DNA from: Wurfbainia villosa
Lineage: Eukaryota; Streptophyta; Magnoliopsida; Zingiberales; Zingiberaceae
NCBI GenBank assembly: GCA_025175895.1
Contig: CM046003.1
Coordinates: 25,875,245-25,939,244, forward strand
Reading direction: 5' to 3'
DNA: 64,000 nt
The notes below the pieces were generated by a model. That model saw only the letters and a list, made by a program, of their open reading frames with translations. It ran no database searches and was not told the DNA's origin. Below are positions 56,864 through 64,000 of the stretch, in pieces. The translations under genes were made by a program, and so were the position numbers. The stretch's first letter is position 1; the number at the start of each line of letters is the position of its first letter.

Positions 56864-58158
56864 TGTTGGATCGAAAGTGTAAGCTAGAGGTGAATGAATA
56901 GCGATCTGATGTCGTTAAAAACTTTTGCAATAAGTAAAAGCAAGTAGAGAATGCACAGTGAAATATAAAGTAGACAAGATATTTTTACGTGGTTCACAAT
57001 CTTTCGATTGCTAATCCACGGCCCTAGTGATCCTTGATCACGTACGGAGGGCAATTCACTAAAACCACTCCTCCTCGTTGGAGGTAGAACAGCGATTACA
57101 AAAGAAATCAAGGCAAAGGACACTCCCCTTTCCTTATTACGATTAAAGCACAAAGACAATTTAAAGAAGTAGAACTTAAATAAATATACCGACAACTCTT
57201 ATAAGTAGAAGATGTAGCTTTCGTTGTCAGTGACTTCGTCGTAGCAAATGTGAGTAGTAGTAAGCGGCGGTGTTGAGTTCTCTTGAATACTTGTTTTTGC
57301 TTGGAGTGAACATGTCTATTTATGGATATTGATCTATGAATTTAGACATAGGTAGTGTCCAAGGTGAGGTTCTTATCCCAACTCAAGGATGAGGTGTTTC
57401 ATCCAACCACCTTGTGCCACCTCCAACCTCCTTGTGCGCCAACTTGAGGATGAGGTGTTTCATCCAACCACCTTGTGCCACCTCCAACCTTCTTGTGCGC
57501 CAACTCAAGGATGAGGTGTTTCATCCAACCACCTTGTGCCACCTCCAACCTCCTTGGGCGCCAACTTGTTGGAGCCATTCAACTTGTGCCACATCATGGG
57601 AGCCAACCATCTTGTGCCAACTCACCTTATTTTTGGCGTCCACCACAAGGAAGCTTGGTGATGGTTTGGATGTCCACCTTGATGCCACATCACCCTTTGT
57701 ACCAAAACACGAGTCAAGTCCAAATTCACCCCCTTGAAATTCGAGCTCTTCTCGAGGCTGGAACTTGACTAGCAGTTGACTGTAGTCAAAGGGTTTTGGA
57801 CTGCAGTACAAGTTAGCTTAAAATATAAAGTACGATGGTTCTAACCATCTGATCTCGACCTAGACCTTCCATTGGAGGTATTGGGTCGGATCTACGCTTA
57901 ACGACCTTGCTTCGCTTTCACACGAGCTTACCTTGTAGCCTCGCTTCCGGTCTTCACCCGAGTACCTCGGCTTCCTCCGAAGTCCCTCTGGCGTTGCCCG
58001 ACCACCTCGGTTCCCACCGGGTGTCGCAGACCTTCCGCTCAACTTTAGCATTTCTGCACACTTAATTGAGCTCGTAAGATAACAAATATACCCTTAACTA
58101 TTGAGCCTTTTGCCATAATCAAAATACCGGTTCGACTTTGGTGCCCACTGCACCAACA
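56864..58158 (-). repeat. 5' LTR of element K
   Basis: 1295 bp, TGTTGGATCGAAAGTG...GCACCAACA, then TAATG. Similar to 49263-50557 with short gaps. The U5 word is damaged (CTAGAGGTGAATGAATAGC). TATA-like sequence at 57316-57325 on the minus strand; 61-bp repeats from 57379. Confidence 0.92.
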
Positions 58159-58500
58159 TAATGCTTCTTTATATTCTTTTGTAATATGTCTATAATTGTT
58201 TTTCAATCATATACATGTTGTATGTTCTGTTTTGTGGCTAAATTAATTTGGAACCCGAATACAAACACAAAAGCCGGCGATCCGTACATCGTCTATTCCG
58301 CGGCTATTCATAGAATAGAGGTTGGTGGCTTGAACAACAAGTTTGTTCAAGTGACCACTCTAATCGAATAGCACGACGATGAAACGGTAGCTTGGGTAAT
58401 CCCTCTTGTCAAGGATAAATTTTTTTTATCCGGGGACGTAGAAGGGATCGCCATGAACAAGTGACCGAGTGGAGGTGGAAAGAGAAGTTTCCTACCTACA
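58159..58500 (+). repeat. G-family LTR, copy 3, right part
   Basis: Resumes with the duplicated TAATG and CTTCTTTATATTC, as in copy 2 (44220), and ends CCTACCTACA. Confidence 0.82.
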
Positions 58501-59286
58501 TTGCCATCGACTTGGATCACCGTTGCTACCTATAATACTTGTTTGAGTGTTCGTCGGATAAAACCTCAAACACCATGTTTGAGCATTCGACACTCGATCT
58601 TAGCCACTTGGCCAAGCTCCATTATCATCTCCCATAGAGTCCCTCACCGAAGCTCTCTTCGTCCGGCCATGTCCCTCGGATGCACCAAGTGCATGACTTC
58701 GCAATTCCATCTTTCACGTCTCGCCCTGAAGTCTACTTCCTTTGGCTTCACTCCATTCGCTCCTCGTTAGTGGCCCTGATGTACCAAGCGCACGACTTTT
58801 ACAATGCCATCCTTCACCAACTCAAAGACTCAAGCCATGAGACGATGAACTTGCCAATGCTTTATCAAGCTTTCCCATTGCCAAGGCTACACACTTGGAG
58901 TTACCCGCCAACTCTATGTTGGACTTCCCATGCCAAGCCCCATGCTTGGACTTTCACGCCAAGGCTACACACTTGACTGACAGGGCCAACCCCTGTTGGA
59001 CTTTCCCCATGCCAAGCCCCATGCTTGGACTTTCACCGCTAAGGCTACACACTTGGACTTACGCGGCCAAGGCTACACACTTTGTCTTCCCATGACAATC
59101 ACATGTCATATGTTTTGTCTAACATCAAAATACTGCTTGAGTGAAACTCAAGTCAGGTCAGTGGCCATGGCTACACACTTGGACTTCCCATGATAATCAT
59201 ATGTCATATGTTTTGTCTAACATCAAAAAACTGCTCGAGTCAAACTCAAGTCCGGTCAATTGTGACCTAGGTCGATTGCACCAACA
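58501..59286 (-). repeat. right half of LTR F, copy 3
   Basis: As 44562-45389 but shorter. The two palindromes and the sequence between them are missing (CATCGACTTGGATCACCG leads straight to CTACCTATAATAC). It ends CCAACA, followed by CTATT. Confidence 0.82.
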
Positions 59287-60978
59287 CTATTAATGCACCA
59301 CCTCCTCGTAGATCTAGTACGACATGTAGGATTCCTAAGAGATATGGATTTCTCATAAGTGAATCTAATGATGTGTTTCTCATAGATGATATGGAATCCA
59401 CTAGTTATGAAGAGAGACTGAATAGTTCAGACAGGGATAGATGACTACTAGCCATGAAATTAGAAATGGATTCCATGTATGAAAACCAAGTTTGGAACTT
59501 GGTAGACCCACCCAAAGGCATAACGCCTATAGGGTGCAAGTGGGTTTTCAAGAAGAAAACTGACATGGATGGTAATATAATCAACTATAAAGCTAGATTA
59601 GTGGCAAAAGGATATCGTCAAAGACAAGGTGTTGACTATGACGAAACCTTTTCACCAGTAGCTATGCTTAAATCCATTCAGGAACTCCTAGCCATAGCAT
59701 CTCATTTTGATTATGAGACATGGCAGATGAATGTGAAAATAGTTTTCCTTAACGGAAACCTATCTGAGGATGTATATATGATACAACCTGAGGGTTTCAC
59801 ATCCTTTGACAAAAACAAAGAATGCAAGCTTCAACGCTCCATTTATGGATTCAAGCAAACATCCAGGAGTTGGAATATCCATTTTGATGAGGCAATCAAA
59901 TAGTTTAATTTCTCATAAAATCCTGAGGAGCCATGTGTATAAGAAGGTTAGTGGGAGTGCGGTCATGTTCCTAGTATTGTATGTCGATGACATATTAATT
60001 ATAGGAAACGATATTCTTGTTTTGCAAACAGTCAAGGTCTAGTTGTCCAAAATATTCTCCATGAAAGACATGGGAGAAGCAACTTATATTTTGGGGATTA
60101 AGATCTATAGAGATAGATCGATTCGGTTGCTTGGTCTTTCACAGTCTATATTCATAGACAAAGTGCTAAAACGATTTAGCATGGAAGTATCAAAGAAAGG
60201 TTTTATTCCCATGAGGCATGGGATTCACCTTCAAGTCTATGTGCCCGTACACTGAAGATGAGAGGATTCACATGAGTCAAATCCCATATACATCAGCTAT
60301 AGGATCGATCATGTATGTTATGTTATGTATGAGGTCCAATGTATCATACACTTTGAGTGTTACAAGTAGATACCAGTCGGATCATGGAATGGACCATTGG
60401 GTGGTTGTCAAGACAATCCTTTAATACTTGAGAAGGACTAAGGATTTGTTCTTGGTATATAGAGGAAGTGATATGGTAGTAAGTGAGTATACTGATGACA
60501 ACTTCCAGACAGATAAGGATGATTCCAAATCTTAATCTAGATACATATTCCTCTTGAATGGAGGTGTGGTGAGTTGGAAGAATTCTAAGCAAGACACCAT
60601 TGCTGATTCTACTATAGGCGAGTACATTGAAACTTCTGAAGCAACAAAAGAGGCGATCTGGATCAAGAAATTCATTACTGAACTTGGAGTAGTTTCGAGC
60701 ATTATTGAAGCATTATCGATTTATTACGACAACAATGACACTATTACATAGGCGAATGAACCACGTTCTCATCAGCGATTCAAGCACGTACTATGCTATT
60801 ACCATATGATCAGAGTGATCACTAGTAGAAGAGATGTACAAATAGAGAAAGTTCCCACTGATAAGAATCTAGCAGATCCCTTGACAAAGCCTCTTCCCAA
60901 GAAAAGTTCGAGAGGCATATTGAGGCCTATGGTATTGATACAAAGGTGATTAGTAGGGAAAGTGGAAGTTTGATGTAA
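59287..60978 (+). pseudogene. pol: RT and RNase H of element I, copy 3
   Basis: Same domains and same in-frame stops as copies 1 and 2; LYVDDILIIGND near 59980. Extra small deletions: three bases or so at HGIHL (about 60230) causing a frame change, the loss of MEA in ADSTIGEYIE (about 60617), and five bases before the end (GATTAGTAGGG, about 60950). Asp of WQMDVK is Asn here. Confidence 0.88.
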
Positions 60979-61626
60979 TTAAGAGGTGTCCTAAGGCAAT
61001 CGCCTTAGAAGTTATTAATAAAATTAACTATTATACATTATCTATGTATTTGATTGGAATTTAAACTCATTTACTGAAGTCCACAATACGATGCATAACA
61101 TGAGAGAAATTGTGATTGGATCATAATTAGTGGGTATCTCATCATGTGTAAATATGCAAGTATTGAAACTATCCCTAGTCGATGAATTGATGAGATTGGA
61201 CATCATCAATTCTGTGAGACTAGCACATGTTATACTCCTTGGTTTAACCAAGCATTCGGTACTCACTGAATGGAAGAATAGGGATGCTGAGAGAGAACAT
61301 GTAGATGCTTGTTATAGTAACTAGTTCATTGGAGTGACCTGCTATGAGACTTCATATGGTTTTATATGTCGTTGAAGATCTCATTGCAGCTTGAGTGCGA
61401 GCTTCCTTAGACTTGAGGTATTCAAGTCACCTTGATCATGGCACCTTAAACTTTGACTTATTCATAGCCATCTAAGTAGGTGTAACTCGGGGATGATTGG
61501 ATATGAGCCAAAGTGATCGAAGGTGTTTGAATAGCCCACAGAGGATTCACCACTCCTGATAAAGGAGATGTATATCCTAGGCCTCTTATCAGGATTGTTA
61601 CTCAGAAGTCTCTGACCAGAGCAAAC
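60971..61626 (+). repeat. start of the 3' LTR of element I, copy 3
   Basis: Matches 47082-47737 and ends CTCTGACCAGAGCAAAC, where the last G LTR begins. Confidence 0.8.
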
Positions 61627-63303
61627 TGTTGGGATGTTCCTTGTAAAGTATAAGTAAAGCCTCACAACCGAGATGGCTTTGGACAAACCATTGGTATGGT
61701 TGTAGTGTGATTTGGTATTGGTTTGTCTTGACCATAGAATTACACTAGTACACTTTGTGTGTATTGAGCAGCACCGACTTAGAGGTGATTCAATTTATTC
61801 CTGACTACATAATTGAATGGGACCTCAATATATTATGGTGTACATGCTCTTAATCCTGATATAATAACTGGCACCTATACTTAGTACTTATTTCTTATAT
61901 TTACCAATGGGCGATATTTATATAGTAAATCGATAGGCTCGATAAGTTGGGAAATGATATTATTTATATGGTTTGACGTTGATTATAGGAGGAAATCGTG
62001 TCCTATATATTAGGATGATGATGTCCCACTAGGAGCTCATAAGGTTCATCATGTAAACCAAGCAGGTGGACTTGGTCAGGCATGATGATAAGGTTGAGTG
62101 GCACTGCTCATGGAGTGAGATGTTGATTAATTAATTGTCAGTAAATTAATTAATTGACTGACATTTGAGATCTTAAACATGGGGAGACATTTGTACAAAT
62201 AATATATGGAACCCATATTTATTTATGGGGTTGGTGAGGTCGATCAATGATAATCCACTAGTGGAATGGATTATCATTAATGGATCGGACTTTATATGGT
62301 CTTGATCCATTGGGTGGCCAAGATCCAACTCCTCATCATGGTCCCTATTGTAGCCTATTAAAACCCTCATGAAGCCTAGATCCGATGGTGGAAAATGGAA
62401 CTCTAAATCCGACGGTGGAGATTCAATCTCTAGATCCGACGGTTGAGATTAAATCCCTAGATTCGACGATTGAGATAAAATCCCTAGATTCGATGGTGGA
62501 GATTGAAAGGAGGCTTAAGCCTAACTCTATAAATAAGGCTTAAGGGGTCGGCAGAAAGAACAACTTTAGAGATTAGGGTTTTGGATTGGGGGGTAACACA
62601 AGTGGAAGGTTTTCCTATCTTCCTATGGTTTTGGCTGGCGCCCCTCTTCTCCTTTCTCTTCTTGGCCGGCGTCCCAATCTTCTTCCTCTCCTCCTTGGCC
62701 GGCGGCAAGAGCTAGGATCTCTTCCCTTGGAGCTTTTGGCCGGTGGCTATACTCCCTTTTCCCTTCCTTGGTTGGTGGCAACATCAAGCTTGGAGCTTGG
62801 TGGCCGGTTCTAGATAAGAGAAAGAGTTTCGTTTCATTCTTCCTTTTGTTTGGAGCGAGCAAGGAAGGGAAGAACGTGATCTAGGAGACTTCGACTTTTG
62901 GAAGATCGTCGCCCACACGACGTCCAAAAGGAGGAAGGACATACAATAGAAGATCAAGAGGTATAACAAGAGGTATAAGCTTGTTTACTTTGATTAGTGT
63001 TCTTTTGTATTATGTATATAATTGTTTTCAATTATATGTGGCTAATTTACTTGGACCCCGAATACAAACACAAAAACTGGCGATCCGTACATCGTCTATT
63101 CCGCGGCTAATCGAAGAATAGAGGTAGGTTGCTTGAACAACAAGTTTGTTCAAGTGACTACTCTAATCAAATAGCACGACGATGGAACGATTGCTTAGAT
63201 AATCCCTCTTTATCTGGGATTAAATTTTTTAATCTGGGGACATAGATGGGATCGCCATGAACAAGAGACCAAGTTAAAGTGGGAAGTGAAATTTCCTCCT
63301 TCA
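61627..63303 (+). repeat. G-family LTR, copy 4, probable 5' LTR of an element leaving the window
   Basis: 1677 bp, TGTTGGGATG...CCTCCTTCA, followed by a primer-binding site. It lacks about 140 bp after the first ten bases compared with copies 1-3 and is clearly more diverged throughout (for example GCAGCACCGACTTAG against GCAATACCAACTTAG). Five 27-bp units start at 62376, 62403, 62430, 62457 and 62484, then TATAAATA at 62528-62535. The element is inserted in the I LTR after GAGCAAAC. Confidence 0.82.
62376..62535 (+). promoter_or_regulatory. 27-bp repeats and TATA box, G LTR copy 4
   Basis: Same geometry as 28029-28188: five 27-bp units, then 17 bases, then TATAAATA. The unit sequences have drifted (ATTCGACGATTGAG and similar) but the spacing is kept. 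Confidence 0.65.
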
Positions 63304-63305
63304 AG

Positions 63306-63318
63306 TGGTATCAGAGCC
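63306..63318 (+). other. primer-binding site of a G element
   Basis: TGGTATCAGAGCC two bases after the LTR end; initiator Met tRNA type, unaltered. Confidence 0.88.
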
Positions 63319-64000
63319 ACGGTTTCCGATTTTGTGTTTAGGATTCGGTTAATTTTATGCACTTATCATATATTGTATGTGCCGGATAATAGTAGGATGT
63401 GCGTAGGCTAGCTTTTTGGTTGCATGCATAAGATCCAACTATTATGGTCCTCAGGGTTGATGAGGCTAGTATTTAATTTTTGTAATTATGTACAATATTA
63501 TTTTGCCACTCTTTTTTTATTTTAGTTTACTTTCGATCTAGATTTCATGTACACTCCTCCGTGGAGTATAGGATCGATGGATGTAAATTAAAATAATTAT
63601 TCTCAGCTCGGATCTTCGGAAGGCTTGTACATGGCGTAGGGAGGAGCAGACGAGATGGCAATATTAAAGAACAAAAACCATAATAATTGGAAAATATTTT
63701 TTTTCATATTTATTGCTTCTTGTTTGATATGCATGTCGTGTGCTAGGAAAATTCCTCAATTTTAAATTACTAAGTGGGAGAGGCATAATTTTTTAAAAAT
63801 TCCCACGGCCTCCATTACGATTTGACATGTGATGCAAACAAACTTGCGCGTCGGCTCTGAGTGCCTTCCTCCCACTCGGATGAGTTTGTTTTGCGGATCA
63901 CAGGGTCGAATATGGTTATAGGAAATTATTAAGGAGCGTGTGTACTTCCCCATCGGAAGGCACATAACCCGAGATAATTGCCTTGGTACAGAGTAATGAT
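63319..64000 (+). other. leader of the G element
   Basis: About 680 bp after the primer site, AT-rich, with no frame I can support. Gag would be expected further right, outside the window. Confidence 0.6.

Larger units (their letters stand above)
49263..58158 (-). mobile_element. copia element K (SIRE/Maximus type), complete but dead
   Basis: 8896 bp, two LTRs of 1295 bp each, duplication TAATG at 49258-49262 and 58159-58163. On the minus strand: 5' LTR, primer site, gag, spacer, protease, integrase, RT, RNase H, tail with a 27-bp minisatellite, purine tract, 3' LTR. It is the same family as D by Gag and pol sequence, but the LTRs differ (61-bp repeats in place of CAGTCGACTG). Confidence 0.92.
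26058..61626 (+). mobile_element. copia element I, 3' half, partly triplicated
   Basis: Integrase tail (26058-26322), RT-RNase H and the start of the 3' LTR, with solo LTR F, G LTRs, H and K nested in it. The RT-RNase H and LTR part occurs three times through tandem duplication. The RT motif series (SIYGFKQTSRSWN, VYKKVSGSAVMFLVLYVDD, GIKIYRDRS) is that of the BARE-1/Angela group, as I recall that family; a lineage tree would settle it. Confidence 0.72.
47738..61626 (+). repeat. tandem unit 3 (contains element K)
   Basis: About 4988 bp once K and one copy of its duplication are removed. G LTR 47738-49262 plus 58159-58500, F half 58501-59286, pol 59287-60978, I LTR 60971-61626. It is shorter than unit 2 by several short deletions, e.g. 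around the palindromes at 58520 and in the G repeats near 48660-48750. Confidence 0.85.

Overview
The window is plant repeat DNA. I find no host gene, RNA gene or CRISPR array. It is a stack of LTR retrotransposons nested inside one another, most of them broken by stops, frameshifts and deletions. The tRNA-iMet primer sites, the copia and chromovirus pol motifs and the 1.1-2.7 kb LTRs point to a repeat-rich flowering plant; the species cannot be told from this sequence.

Layout. The outer frame is a dead copia element (I; BARE-1/Angela-like RT-RNase H) on the plus strand. Its integrase tail is at 26058-26322 and its RT-RNase H resumes at 40333. A second copia element of the same kind (E, minus strand) lies inside it and ends at 26057. 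E is broken by element B (right LTR 6209-7405), which is broken by element A (LTR 3531-5030, intact gag 1770-3464). E's 5' LTR is also broken by element D (11025-25095, SIRE/Maximus-type copia, TSD ATCAT). D in turn holds element C (14923-20339, a gag-only non-autonomous element, TSD TGTGG). A solo LTR F (TSD CTATT) sits in the pol of I, an LTR of family G sits in F, and a Tekay-like chromovirus H (29500-39751) also sits in F.

From 27125 to 61626 a composite unit [G LTR - right half of F - pol of I - start of the I LTR] occurs three times in tandem. Unit lengths are about 5062, 5064 and 4988 bp once later insertions (H in unit 1; K, 49263-58158, TSD TAATG, in unit 3) are removed. It is followed by a more diverged G LTR with its own primer-binding site at 63306. 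This fits unequal recombination between two G LTRs.

How the parts relate. A, B, C, D, F and K share a U5 motif (GCTATTCACC followed by CCCCTCTAGC) and look SIRE-related. C, and probably A, encode only gag, so they would depend on enzymes from a D- or K-like partner. The most unusual signal is the palindrome CAGTCGACTG, found in several LTR families mostly as doublets or short arrays with a 20-21 bp period, usually a few tens of bases upstream of the TATA-like box. Other LTRs here carry different tandem arrays in the same place (27 bp x5 in G, 61 bp x3 in K).
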